Shown: positions 8,369 to 16,310 of the stretch, one piece after another
Layout: every line of letters starts with the position of its first letter
How positions within the stretch are numbered: the stretch's first letter is position 1
DNA from: Acidobacteriota bacterium
Lineage (GTDB): Bacteria > Actinomycetota > Acidimicrobiia > Spongiisociales > ZC4RG35
Length of the DNA stretch: 42,710 nt
Assembly (NCBI GenBank): GCA_022573225.1
Contig: JACZUI010000019.1
Span: 1 to 42,710 of the forward strand
Reading direction: 5' to 3'
The notes under the pieces: generated by a model
Told to the model about the DNA's origin: nothing
Database searches by the model: none
Seen by the model: the letters and a program-made list of their open reading frames with translations, nothing else
Made by a program: the position numbers and the translations under genes

Positions 8369-8871
8369 GAGCCCACCGAGGTCTTGGCCGGTTGTGACAG
8401 GTCGGAGGTCTTCTTCATCGCGATTCGCCCCGACTTGACCAGGTCCACGATCCCGTATCGTCGGACTTGATCCAGGAATGAGGAAAGATGGGCAGGTGCC
8501 CCGGTCAGCTCGAAGGTGAGCGAGTTGTCGGCGAGGTCAATCACTTTGGCGTCAAACAGCGATGCAGTATCACGGAGCTCGCCGCGAGCGGCCACGTCGC
8601 AGGAGACCCTCACCAGCATGACCTCACGCTCCAACACTTGATTCGGGTCCAACTCATGGACTTTGATGACGTTGATCAGTTTGTGCAGCTGTTTCTTGAG
8701 CTGCTCCAGCTCTGGGGCGTCGACCACAAGAGTGATCCGCGACCGACCCGCGACGTGTGTCGGCCCGACCGCCAGGGAGTGAATGTTGAATCCCCGGTTG
8801 GAGAACATGGCGGACACCCGGGCGAGCACACCAGGTTTGTTCTCGACGATGACGGCGAGGGTGTGTTGCAT
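8365..8871 (-). CDS. ilvN: Acetolactate synthase small (regulatory) subunit
   Basis: A 168-residue IlvN/IlvH. It activates the catalytic subunit and makes it sensitive to branched-chain amino acids. An ACT domain opens the protein (HTLAVIVENKPGVLARVSAMF, then NRGFNIHSLAVGPT), with the C-terminal ALS small-subunit domain after it (VMLVRVSCDVA, GELRDTASLFDAKVID, FELTGAP, SSFLDQVRRYGIVDLVKSGR). ATG 8871 shares a base with the ilvB stop (TGATG). Its own stop overlaps the start of the leucine leader peptide. Confidence 0.93.
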   Translation of the reverse strand: MQHTLAVIVENKPGVLARVSAMFSNRGFNIHSLAVGPTHVAGRSRITLVVDAPELEQLKKQLHKLINVIKVHELDPNQVLEREVMLVRVSCDVAARGELRDTASLFDAKVIDLADNSLTFELTGAPAHLSSFLDQVRRYGIVDLVKSGRIAMKKTSDLSQPAKTSVGS

Positions 8872-10589
8872 CAGAGGTCCTCGGGTCCCATCACGATGTT
8901 GTCGTTCGAACCGCCGGCGGGGACCATCGGGAAACACATTTCGTCGGGGTCGACCACGACTTCGATGACAACGGGTCGATCGTCGATCGAAAGAGCCTTG
9001 TCGATCACGACATCCACCTCGGATGGGTGTTCGGCGCGGAGTCCCACGCAGCCCATGGCCTCGGCGAGCTTCGGGTAGTCGGGCGTGTGGTGGGTCAGGT
9101 CGACAGACGACAGCCGTCCTCCGTAGAACAGGTTCTGCCACTGCTTCACCATGCCGTACCCACCGTTGTTGAAGACAGCGACCTTGACCGGGATCCCTTC
9201 GACGGACGCCGTGATCAGCTCCTGCATTGTCATTTGGAAGCAGCCGTCGCCATCAAGGGCTATCACCAGCTCGTCGGGTCGGGCGGTCTTGGCGCCGATC
9301 GCCGCAGGTATCGCAAAGCCCATTGTTCCCAAGCCGCCGGAGTTGATCCAAGACCGGGGCCGGGAGAATTTCCAGAATTGTGAGGCCCACATTTGATGCT
9401 GACCCACACCGGCGGCCACGATCGCCTCGCCTCCGGTTATCGAGTGAAGGCGTTCGATGAAGTACTGAACCTTGATTGGCCCGTTGGGGTCCTGCTCGTA
9501 GGAAAGCGGCTTCTCCGCACGCCAGGTCTTCAACTGAGTGAACCACTCATCTCTGCTGGGGGCCGGCTGGTCGCCTCGCTTGGCTTGGAGCCTTGCAATG
9601 AGGTCGGTGAGCACCGACCGGGCGTCGCCGACGATCGGAATTTCGGGCTGTCGGACCTTACCGATCTCTGCCGGATCGACGTCCACATGGATAACTCGGG
9701 CGTGTGGGGCGAACGAGTCGACATCACCGGTGACGCGGTCGTCGAATCTGGCCGCCAGCGAAACGAGCACGTCGGAGTGCTGAATGGCTGTGGTGGCGGG
9801 GTAGGTGCCGTGCATTCCCGGCATGCCCAGGGCGAGCGGGTGGTCGTCTGGGAACGCACCTCGCGCCATCAACGTGGTCACCACCGGGGCATTCACCGCT
9901 TCGGCAAAGGCGAGCAACTCCTCAGATGCATTCGCCTTGATGACACCGCCGCCAACGTAGAGAACGGGTCGCTCGGCGCCCTCGATCATGTCGATGGCCG
10001 CTGCAATCTGGACCGGGTGGCCGGTTGTAGTCGGCTTGTAGCCAGGCAGACCAGTGAGTGATGGTTCCTTCCAGGTGGTCCCCTGATTGAGAACGCTCTT
10101 GGGAATATCGATGAGGACCGGGCCCGGACGACCGGTCGAGGCCAGGTGGAACGCCTCGTGGATGATGGACGGAAGATCGTCGGCAGTCGTGACGAGATAG
10201 GCATGTTTGGTGCAGTGCATTGCCAGTCCGGTGGTGTAGGCCTCCTGGAAGGCGTCGCTCCCAATTGCCGAAGTTGCTACCTGACCGGTGATCGCCACCA
10301 GAGGAGTGGAGTCCATCATGGCATTCTGCAGAGGAGTGATCAGGTTGGTAGCGCCGGGCCCGGAGGTGGTCATAGCCACTCCCACCTTTCCCGTCGCCAT
10401 GGCGTAGCCCTCGGCCATATGGCCGGCACCTTGCTCGTGACGAGCCAATACATGGCGGATTCGGCTGTCGAGGAGGGGGTCGTAGGCGGGGAGGATGGCA
10501 CCTCCGGGCACACCGAATATCACTTCTACGCCTTCGTATTCGAGGCTTTCGAGAAGTGAGTTCGATCCGGTGTATGGCTTCTGTGTCAT
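8871..10589 (-). CDS. ilvB: Acetolactate synthase large (catalytic) subunit
   Basis: A 572-residue ThDP enzyme that makes acetolactate or acetohydroxybutyrate, the first common step to Val, Leu and Ile. The ThDP glutamate lies in YEGVEVIFGVPGGAILPAYD; further landmarks are SGPGATNL, the middle FAD-binding part with LVSLAARFDDRVTG, and the ThDP-Mg motif GDGCFQMTMQELITA with FNNGGYGMV. ATG 10589 (MTQKPYTGS) is the true start. The frame is open to 10631, but those 14 extra codons lie in the attenuator terminator hairpin and its U tract. It is first in the ilvBN-leuABCD operon and is controlled by the leader and attenuator just upstream. Confidence 0.94.
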   Translation of the reverse strand: MTQKPYTGSNSLLESLEYEGVEVIFGVPGGAILPAYDPLLDSRIRHVLARHEQGAGHMAEGYAMATGKVGVAMTTSGPGATNLITPLQNAMMDSTPLVAITGQVATSAIGSDAFQEAYTTGLAMHCTKHAYLVTTADDLPSIIHEAFHLASTGRPGPVLIDIPKSVLNQGTTWKEPSLTGLPGYKPTTTGHPVQIAAAIDMIEGAERPVLYVGGGVIKANASEELLAFAEAVNAPVVTTLMARGAFPDDHPLALGMPGMHGTYPATTAIQHSDVLVSLAARFDDRVTGDVDSFAPHARVIHVDVDPAEIGKVRQPEIPIVGDARSVLTDLIARLQAKRGDQPAPSRDEWFTQLKTWRAEKPLSYEQDPNGPIKVQYFIERLHSITGGEAIVAAGVGQHQMWASQFWKFSRPRSWINSGGLGTMGFAIPAAIGAKTARPDELVIALDGDGCFQMTMQELITASVEGIPVKVAVFNNGGYGMVKQWQNLFYGGRLSSVDLTHHTPDYPKLAEAMGCVGLRAEHPSEVDVVIDKALSIDDRPVVIEVVVDPDEMCFPMVPAGGSNDNIVMGPEDL

Positions 10590-10598
10590 TTTGGTAAC

Positions 10599-10622
10599 AA
10601 AAAACCCTCCAGTAGGGAGGGT
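10599..10622 (-). terminator. Intrinsic terminator of the ilvB attenuator
   Basis: On the minus strand ACCCTCC-CTACT-GGAGGGT forms a 7-bp stem with a 5-base loop, followed at once by six T residues (10604-10599). It lies between the leader stop and ATG 10589. This is a canonical Rho-independent terminator placed before a biosynthetic gene, the core of a transcription attenuator. Confidence 0.88.
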
Positions 10623-10625
10623 CGA

Positions 10626-10650
10626 GCGCACGCAGACTGTCTGCGCGCGC
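10626..10650 (-). promoter_or_regulatory. Pause/anti-antiterminator hairpin of the ilvB leader
   Basis: A near-perfect inverted repeat, GCGCGCGCAGAC then A then GTCTGCGTGCGC on the minus strand (one G-U pair), begins at the last base of the leader stop codon. A ribosome stalled over the Leu/Val/Ile codons or released at the stop would affect whether it forms, and so whether the terminator 4 bases downstream forms. Confidence 0.65.
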
Positions 10651-10694
10651 TATTCAATAAGAAGTACTAGTGCGGGGGCCGTGGTGATCTTCAT
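10650..10694 (-). CDS. ilvB leader peptide, Leu/Val/Ile-rich (14 aa)
   Basis: The peptide MKITTAPALVLLIE ends in TAG at 10652-10650. Five of residues 9-13 are branched-chain (L, V, L, L, I). It is followed by a hairpin, a U-tract terminator and ilvB. This is a complete ribosome-mediated attenuator of the ilvB/ilvG kind known from enterobacteria and corynebacteria. A promoter predicts transcription start 5-7 bases before the ATG, so the leader has almost no 5' UTR and no Shine-Dalgarno. Confidence 0.82.
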   Translation of the reverse strand: MKITTAPALVLLIE

Positions 10695-10706
10695 GAGTGA
10701 GCTAGA

Positions 10707-10736
10707 AGTATGCACCAGGGAATCTCACTATGTCAA
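10707..10736 (-). promoter_or_regulatory. Promoter of the ilvBN-leuABCD operon
   Basis: On the minus strand TTGACA (10736-10731) and CATACT (10712-10707) are separated by 18 bp: a perfect -35 and a four-of-six -10. The expected start is near 10699-10701, just before the leader ATG at 10694. Spacing and layout copy the promoter of the aromatic leader at 1726. Confidence 0.72.
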
Positions 10737-10757
10737 GGTTTAAGCCGCCAAATACGA

Positions 10758-10865
10758 CTACCTGGTCTTGGTGACCTTGTCGAGGCCTCTCAGTGTCTCG
10801 GGGTCCAGGCCCTTGGCAAGCGTCAGGTGGTAGGCGAAGAGCTGGTTCCTATCTGTCCCACCGCT
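10758..10865 (-). pseudogene. SIS-domain sugar isomerase/GlmS-like C-terminal remnant
   Basis: About 35 codons read NQLFAYHLTLAKGLDPET, then LRGLDKVTKTR and a stop at 10758-10760. This is the usual tail of SIS-domain sugar isomerases and GlmS-like proteins (LAYHLALARGLDPD, then KVTxTR). There is no start and no upstream domain; the similarity ends near 10865 where an unrelated fragment begins. It lies just upstream of the ilvB promoter. Confidence 0.45.
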
Positions 10866-10883
10866 CGGCAACAGACGAGGTTC

Positions 10884-11050
10884 CGATATATCGACGTGAG
10901 TCCGATGAGGACACCAAGACCGTCGCTCTGAATCTCTCTGACGAGCCCCAAGACGTCCAGCTCAGGTCTGGCAAAGTGCTTTTCTCTACTGTCGACCCGG
11001 GCCGGAACGAGGATTTCACGGTGAGCCTCGCACCCGCGAGGGTGTTGTGA
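10884..11050 (+). pseudogene. GH13 alpha-glucosidase/amylase C-terminal remnant
   Basis: The plus-strand frame reads TVALNLSDEPQDVQL, then GKVLFSTVDP and VSLAPARVL before a TGA at 11048-11050. This looks like the beta-sandwich tail of family 13 glycosidases (VALNLSDEP, LLSTDP, LAPWEGVVL). No catalytic barrel precedes it. It faces away from the SIS remnant, and the two meet near 10870, marking a deletion or insertion joint. Confidence 0.5.
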
Positions 11051-11163
11051 TCGGACACGGTTGATTTCTTGGCGCCAATCAGTGTGCGGCCGAGCGGAAA
11101 AGAGTTCTGAGGATGGTTACCGGGGGCAATCGGAGCTGATCGGTTCGGCTACCTTGGCGGGCG

Positions 11164-11577
11164 ATGTCTGAGCTAACCGCCATTCCCGGTGGTGAACAAC
11201 CGGAGGCCTCCGGCCCGCAGGGAAACCGTCTCGAGCTGTGGATGGACCGGTATGTCGCGGCATGGACCGACAACCATCCCGACCACATTGCCGCTCTCTT
11301 CTCCGAGGACGCCGTCTACGACCCCCAGACGGCAGATGGCGAGCTTCACGGGCTCAAGGAGATCGTCTCATGGTGGCGTGAGATAGACGACGACCCCGAC
11401 AATTGGGATTTCGAATGGCAGCCACTGGTGGAGACCGACGACGTCGCCGTCATCATCGGGACGACCCGCTATTTCGAGCCGTCCACGAGCTTCCGGAACC
11501 TCTGGGTCATCCGGTTTGACGAGTCGGGGAGGTGCCGCGACTTCACCGAGTGGTATGTCGAAGAGGATGACGGCTAG
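11164..11577 (+). CDS. SnoaL/NTF2-like protein
   Basis: 137 residues with the cone-shaped NTF2-like fold pattern: a helix with WMDRYVAAWTDNHPDHIAAL, then FSEDAVYDPQTADGELHGLKEI, and strands with VAVIIGTTRYFEPST and LWVIRFDESGRCRDFTEWY. SnoaL-like proteins act as isomerases, hydrolases or ligand-binding proteins, and no specific substrate can be read here. The second half is rich in Asp and Glu. It is 67 bp before the patatin gene on the same strand and may share its transcript. Confidence 0.7.
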   Translation: MSELTAIPGGEQPEASGPQGNRLELWMDRYVAAWTDNHPDHIAALFSEDAVYDPQTADGELHGLKEIVSWWREIDDDPDNWDFEWQPLVETDDVAVIIGTTRYFEPSTSFRNLWVIRFDESGRCRDFTEWYVEEDDG

Positions 11578-11644
11578 TGCCCCCCGTCGCCGCCGCCGCC
11601 GACAACCTCGAAACAGCCGACCTGGTTGGCCGGAGTGAGAAACG

Positions 11645-12475
11645 GTGATCACAGCATTTGTCATCGGCGGGGGAGGCCGATGGGGGGCGGTGGAGGTCGG
11701 GATGCTCCAGGCCCTGACCGAGGCCAATATCGTTCCCGACCTGGTTCTGGGCACTTCGGTTGGAGCATTCAATGGCTCGGTTATCGCCGACGACCCGGGG
11801 CCAGATGGAGTGAAGAGGCTGGTCGGGTTCTGGGAGGAGGTCTCGAGTGCCGGAATCTTCAAAGGCGGGTTGTTCGACCGGATGAGAAATGTGGCCACGA
11901 TGCAGCCGGCAATCCACGAGACCGATGAGCTGCGTCTGCTGCTCGAGCACGTTCACGGCCAGGGCCGTTCGATTGAGGATCTTCTCATTCCTTTCCAATG
12001 TGTGGCGGCCTCGATCGAGAAGGCGGCCGAGCATTGGTTCACCGAAGGTCCGTTGATTGACGCTGTCCTCGCCAGCTCCGCGGTGCCGGCACTGTTCCCA
12101 CCGGTCGAGATCGATGGGGAGCATTTCTACGACGGCGGGCTGGTCAACTCGATTCCGGTCGGGCGGGCTGTTGAGTTGGGAGCGGAGGCCATCTACGTTT
12201 TGCAGGTCGGCCGAATAGAGGCACCGTTGCGACCTCCGGAACGACTTCACGAGGCCGCCCTGATTTCCTTCGAGATCGCCCGACGCCATCGCTTCGCTGC
12301 CGACGTGAGGAATCTTCCCGATGGGATCGGCTTTCATCTGCTCCCATCCGGTAATCCGGTCAAGTTCGACGACCGCCGTCAGTTGAAATGGCGCAACACC
12401 GGAGATAGTGCAGAGTTGATCACCGGGGCCTATGAGGCATCCTCTTCCTATCTGAAGGAGATTGGGCGGCGGTGA
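11645..12475 (+). CDS. Patatin-like phospholipase
   Basis: 276 residues with the patatin Ser-Asp dyad: oxyanion segment GGGGRWGAVEVGML at 8-21, nucleophile motif GTSVG with Ser38, and DGG at 163-165 with the catalytic Asp. Family members are lipid acyl hydrolases acting at membranes. There is no signal peptide. GTG 11645 is the start, as MITAFVIGGGG leads straight into the first strand. The stop overlaps the acyltransferase start by 4 bp (GTGA), so a lipid hydrolase and an acyltransferase are made together, suggesting acyl-chain remodelling. Confidence 0.85.
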   Translation: MITAFVIGGGGRWGAVEVGMLQALTEANIVPDLVLGTSVGAFNGSVIADDPGPDGVKRLVGFWEEVSSAGIFKGGLFDRMRNVATMQPAIHETDELRLLLEHVHGQGRSIEDLLIPFQCVAASIEKAAEHWFTEGPLIDAVLASSAVPALFPPVEIDGEHFYDGGLVNSIPVGRAVELGAEAIYVLQVGRIEAPLRPPERLHEAALISFEIARRHRFAADVRNLPDGIGFHLLPSGNPVKFDDRRQLKWRNTGDSAELITGAYEASSSYLKEIGRR

Positions 12476-13524
12476 CGCCGCCTCCGACATGGGTGCGAAG
12501 ATTGTTTATCGACCCATTGATCGTGGTTGGGGTCGTGCTCGCTGCGTTCTCGCTTCCGGTCTGGATTCTCGTGGCGTTATTCGTCTCGAGACTCGTCCCC
12601 GGCCGGTGGCGAATATTTCGCATTGCATGGTTCCTATTTCTCTACTTGGCCGTGGAGGCGCTGGCCTTGATGGGCCTCTTCCTTCTCTGGGTTGGGTCGG
12701 GCTTCGGCTGGAAGATCCGCTCGAAGTCCTTTCGGTCCGCTCATTACTGGTTGTTCGGATGGGCTCTTCAGAGAGTGGTGCGGTCGGCGAAGTTCACCTT
12801 CAAATTGACTCTTCTCGTGGAGGGCCCGATAGCCACAACCGCTGGAGAGGTTGGCCGCAGACCGGCCCTGATCTTCGGTCGTCATGCCGGCCCCGGGGAC
12901 TCGATGCTGCTCATGGACGCCCTTGCCAACGGGTATCACCGTGATCTCAGAATCGTTCTAAAAGAATTCCTCCAATGGGATCCAATGGTGGACGTCATGC
13001 TCAATCGTCTTCCTACCGCGTTTGTCCCGGGCGGACGCAAGGGTGGCGAAGCGCTCATAGCGGCGATTGGTGAGCTGGCCGGTGGAATGAGCATGGACGA
13101 CGCGTTCGTCATATTCCCCGAAGGGGCCAACTACACCGAACGACGACACCGTCGAGCTATCCAGAAGCTGAGGGAAACCGGTCGTCCTGATCTCGCGGAG
13201 CGGGCCGAGCAACTACGCAGGACATTGCCGCCTCGGTCCAAGGGTGTCATGACGGTACTCGCCTCCGCTCCATCCGATTCAGATGTCTTCTTTGTGGGCC
13301 ACGCCGGACTCGAGACCTTTGTCACGGCAGGTGATATCTGGCGAGGGATGCCGATGGATACCAGCGTTGCTGTCAGGATCTGGCATGTGCGAGCCGAGGA
13401 GATTCCGCCCCCAGACGGCCAAGAGGAATGGCTCTACGACATGTGGGCCGAGATCGACGAGTGGATCCACTCGAGCTTGTCCGAAACGGGGGAGTTGGTG
13501 TTCGACGACCCTGACGCTTACTGA
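12472..13524 (+). CDS. PlsC-type glycerophospholipid acyltransferase, membrane bound
   Basis: 350 residues. Two or three hydrophobic helices come first (about 14-38 and 50-76), then an LPLAT domain with the HxxxxD catalytic motif as RHAGPGDS (His138, Asp143) and the substrate motif FPEGANYT around residue 215. The family moves acyl chains to lysophosphatidate or related acceptors. The GTG start overlaps the patatin stop by 4 bp, so translation is probably coupled. The last 7 bases overlap the convergent ilvC end. Its exact acceptor cannot be told. Confidence 0.8.
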   Translation: MTPPPTWVRRLFIDPLIVVGVVLAAFSLPVWILVALFVSRLVPGRWRIFRIAWFLFLYLAVEALALMGLFLLWVGSGFGWKIRSKSFRSAHYWLFGWALQRVVRSAKFTFKLTLLVEGPIATTAGEVGRRPALIFGRHAGPGDSMLLMDALANGYHRDLRIVLKEFLQWDPMVDVMLNRLPTAFVPGGRKGGEALIAAIGELAGGMSMDDAFVIFPEGANYTERRHRRAIQKLRETGRPDLAERAEQLRRTLPPRSKGVMTVLASAPSDSDVFFVGHAGLETFVTAGDIWRGMPMDTSVAVRIWHVRAEEIPPPDGQEEWLYDMWAEIDEWIHSSLSETGELVFDDPDAY

Positions 13525-14525
13525 GGTGCTGTCTTCGGGTCGAGGAATGGCATCAAATCACGTAGTTCCTTCCCGACCAGTTCGACTTGGTGTCCGCGAT
13601 TGGCGGACCGCTGCTCGTGAAGGACCGGCGCCCCTTCCCTTGCCTGGGCGAGCCACTCGTTGGCAAAGGCACCCGACTGAATCTCTTCGAGAATCTGTCG
13701 CATTGCCGCCCGGGTCTCGTCGGTGACGATCCTCGGGCCGCGGGTGTAGTCGCCATACTCCGCGGTGTCGGAGATCGAGTGACGCATCCACGACAGTCCT
13801 CCTTCGTAGAGAAGATCGACGATCAGCTTCAGCTCGTGGAGGGTCTCGAAGTAGGCGGATTCCGGCTGATATCCGGCGTCGACCAGAGTCTCGAAGGACG
13901 CCTTGATCAGCTCGGAAACACCTCCACAGAGGATCACCTGCTCACCGAAGAGGTCGGTTTCGGTCTCCTCCTTGAAGGTGGTTTGGAGAATCGCCGCCCG
14001 CCCCCCGCCGATGGCGGAAGCATACGACAGCCCGAGAGCGGTGGCCTGGCCAGATGCGTCCTGCTGCACCGCTATCAGACAGGGCGTCCCCGAACCCTCT
14101 TCATAAGTCCTCCTCACCAGGTGGCCCGGCCCCTTGGGGGCGACCATGGCCACGTCGACGTCTTCGGGCGGGACGATCTCACCGAAGTGGATGTTGAATC
14201 CATGAGCGAACATCAGCATGTCGCCAGAATCGAGATTCTTGGCGACCCACTCGTCGTAGATCCCGCCCATGAATTGATCCGGTACCAGCATCATGATCAC
14301 GTTGGCCCATTGAGCGGCCTTCGCCGGGCTCATCACCGCACACCCGTTGCGCTCTGCCTCCTCCCGACTCGAGGAGTCGTCGCGAAGGCCGACGACAACG
14401 TCGACTCCCGACTCCTTGAGGTTGAGCGCGTGGGCATGTCCCTGGCTTCCATATCCGATGATCGCCACTCGCTTTGCCCGAATGAGCTCGATGTCACAGT
14501 CGCTGTCGTAGTAGATCGTTGCCAT
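13518..14525 (-). CDS. ilvC: Ketol-acid reductoisomerase
   Basis: A 335-residue class I enzyme. It isomerises and reduces acetolactate or acetohydroxybutyrate to the dihydroxy acid with NADPH. It starts [20 protein letters not shown], followed by the Rossmann motif [17 protein letters not shown], a phosphate-binding loop with RDDSSS favouring NADP, and the C-terminal knotted domain with [20 protein letters not shown] and [17 protein letters not shown]. The start at 14525 is divergent from ilvD, 59 bp away. It is unusual only in not being placed after ilvN. Its tail overlaps the acyltransferase gene by 7 bp. Confidence 0.94.
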   Translation of the reverse strand: MATIYYDSDCDIELIRAKRVAIIGYGSQGHAHALNLKESGVDVVVGLRDDSSSREEAERNGCAVMSPAKAAQWANVIMMLVPDQFMGGIYDEWVAKNLDSGDMLMFAHGFNIHFGEIVPPEDVDVAMVAPKGPGHLVRRTYEEGSGTPCLIAVQQDASGQATALGLSYASAIGGGRAAILQTTFKEETETDLFGEQVILCGGVSELIKASFETLVDAGYQPESAYFETLHELKLIVDLLYEGGLSWMRHSISDTAEYGDYTRGPRIVTDETRAAMRQILEEIQSGAFANEWLAQAREGAPVLHEQRSANRGHQVELVGKELRDLMPFLDPKTAPQ

Positions 14526-14584
14526 GAGCGGATTGTGGTCGGTTTCATGCGGGGGCCAAACCCAAGGCCGTAGGATCGGCACTG
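14526..14584. promoter_or_regulatory. Divergent ilvC/ilvD intergenic region
   Basis: Fifty-nine bases separate the ilvC and ilvD start codons, so control signals for both must overlap here or extend into the coding sequences. No leader peptide with branched-chain codons fits, unlike ilvB and leuA. I see no convincing -35/-10 pair in either direction. Confidence 0.4.
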
Positions 14585-16252
14585 ATGATCAGCAAAATCA
14601 GATCCCAGGACGTCACCGAAGGGCCCGCCAAGGCCGGAGCGAGAGCGATGCTCCGCGCGGTGGGCTTATCCGAGGAGGACTTCTCGAAAGTGCAGGTCGG
14701 CGTGGTGTCGGCAGGCAACGAGGTGACTCCATGCAACCTCACCGGGCCGGAACTCGCCAGAAACGCGAAGAGGGGGATCGTCGAGTCCGGCGGCACTGGC
14801 TTCATCTTCACCACGATTGCCGTATCTGATGGGATCTCGATGGGTCACGAAGGGATGCGGGCATCGTTGGTGTCCCGAGAGGTAATTGCCGACTCGGTCG
14901 AGCTGGTGATGCATGCCGAACGGTTCGATGCACTCGTGGCGGTCGCCGGATGCGATAAGTCGCTTCCGGGGATGCTGATGGCTGCCGCCCGGCTCGATCT
15001 TCCGGCAGTGTTCCTATACGGCGGATCGAGTTTGCCCGGTCGCTACAAGGGACGCGACATCTCGATAGTCGACGTCTTCGAGGGGATCGGAGCCGAATCA
15101 GAAGGCCGAATAAGCGCCGAGGAGCTTCTGGCAATCGAGCAGGCTGCCTGCCCGGGCGTGGGTTCGTGCGCCGGGATGTTCACCGCCAACACCATGGCGT
15201 CCGTGGGTGAGGCACTGGGCATGTCCTTGCCCGGCTCGTCTTCGGTGCCGGCTGTCGACGGGCGTCTTGCCGAATACGCCGAGCGCTCGGGGAAGGCCGT
15301 CATGTCACTTCTCGAGGCCGATATCCGACCCAGGCAAATTCTCACACGCCCCGCGTTCGAGAACGCCATCATGATCGTGATGGCTCTCGGTGGGTCGACC
15401 AACGCCGTTCTGCACCTTCTCGCCATTGCCGACGAGGCCGGAGTCGACCTGGAACTCGATGACTTCGACCGGATCTCCCGTCGAACGCCCCATCTTGGTG
15501 ACCTGAAGCCGTTTGGCCGGTACCACATGGTTGATCTAGATCGTGTTGGGGGAGTGCCTGTGGTTCTCCGGGCCCTCTTGGATGAGGGTCTCCTCCACGG
15601 GGACACTCTCACGGTGACAGGTAAGTCCATGGGGGAAAACCTGAGCGAAACTCTCCTTGACGAGGGTCAGGATGTGATCGCTCCGACGGGGCGCCCTCTG
15701 GCTCCTGAGGGTGGGATCGCCGTTCTCCGAGGGAACCTCGCTCCTGAGGGAGCAGTGGTCAAGGTCGCCGGCATCGAACTGGAGACCTTCGAGGGGCCGG
15801 CCCGGGTCTTCGAAGGGGAGCAGGCAGCCCTCGAAGCCCTGTTCGAACACCGGATCAATCATGGTGATGTTGTCGTCATCCGAACCGAGGGGCCACGGGG
15901 AGGTCCGGGAATGCGGGAGATGCTTCAGATAACGGCTGCGATCAAGGGCGCTGGATTGGGCGAAGACGTCTTGCTCATCACCGACGGCAGATTCTCAGGC
16001 GGTACGACGGGTCTGTGCATTGGGCATGTCGCCCCCGAGTCTGAGATAGGAGGTCCGATGGGCCTGGTCAGAGAGGACGATCGCATCCGAGTGGACCTGC
16101 CCGCGAGGAGGCTTGACGTGCTCGTTGCCGATGACGAGCTGAGGCGACGTGCCGTCGATTGGGAGCCGCAGCCTGTCCGCTATTCGACTGGGGCGCTTGC
16201 CAAGTACGCCAAGCTGGTCGGGTCGGCAGCATCGGGAGCAGTGACCGGATAG
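14585..16252 (+). CDS. ilvD: Dihydroxy-acid dehydratase
   Basis: A 555-residue Fe-S dehydratase that turns 2,3-dihydroxy acids into 2-oxo acids, the last shared step to Val, Leu and Ile. Cluster-ligand segments are [29 protein letters not shown] and [17 protein letters not shown]; the C-terminal half has [20 protein letters not shown]. Full length. GGATCGG lies 5 bases before ATG 14585. Paired divergently with ilvC, it completes the pathway with ilvBN. Confidence 0.94.
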   Translation: MISKIRSQDVTEGPAKAGARAMLRAVGLSEEDFSKVQVGVVSAGNEVTPCNLTGPELARNAKRGIVESGGTGFIFTTIAVSDGISMGHEGMRASLVSREVIADSVELVMHAERFDALVAVAGCDKSLPGMLMAAARLDLPAVFLYGGSSLPGRYKGRDISIVDVFEGIGAESEGRISAEELLAIEQAACPGVGSCAGMFTANTMASVGEALGMSLPGSSSVPAVDGRLAEYAERSGKAVMSLLEADIRPRQILTRPAFENAIMIVMALGGSTNAVLHLLAIADEAGVDLELDDFDRISRRTPHLGDLKPFGRYHMVDLDRVGGVPVVLRALLDEGLLHGDTLTVTGKSMGENLSETLLDEGQDVIAPTGRPLAPEGGIAVLRGNLAPEGAVVKVAGIELETFEGPARVFEGEQAALEALFEHRINHGDVVVIRTEGPRGGPGMREMLQITAAIKGAGLGEDVLLITDGRFSGGTTGLCIGHVAPESEIGGPMGLVREDDRIRVDLPARRLDVLVADDELRRRAVDWEPQPVRYSTGALAKYAKLVGSAASGAVTG

Positions 16253-16310
16253 GAGAATCGCCGGAGGTGTTTGTCAGCGAGCAGACCGGGAACGGGCTAA
16301 CTTTCCTCTC

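Noticed and set aside
8871-10631. ilvB starting at 10631
   Set aside because: The added codons are encoded by the attenuator terminator hairpin and U tract; MTQKPYTGS at 10589 matches the family start.
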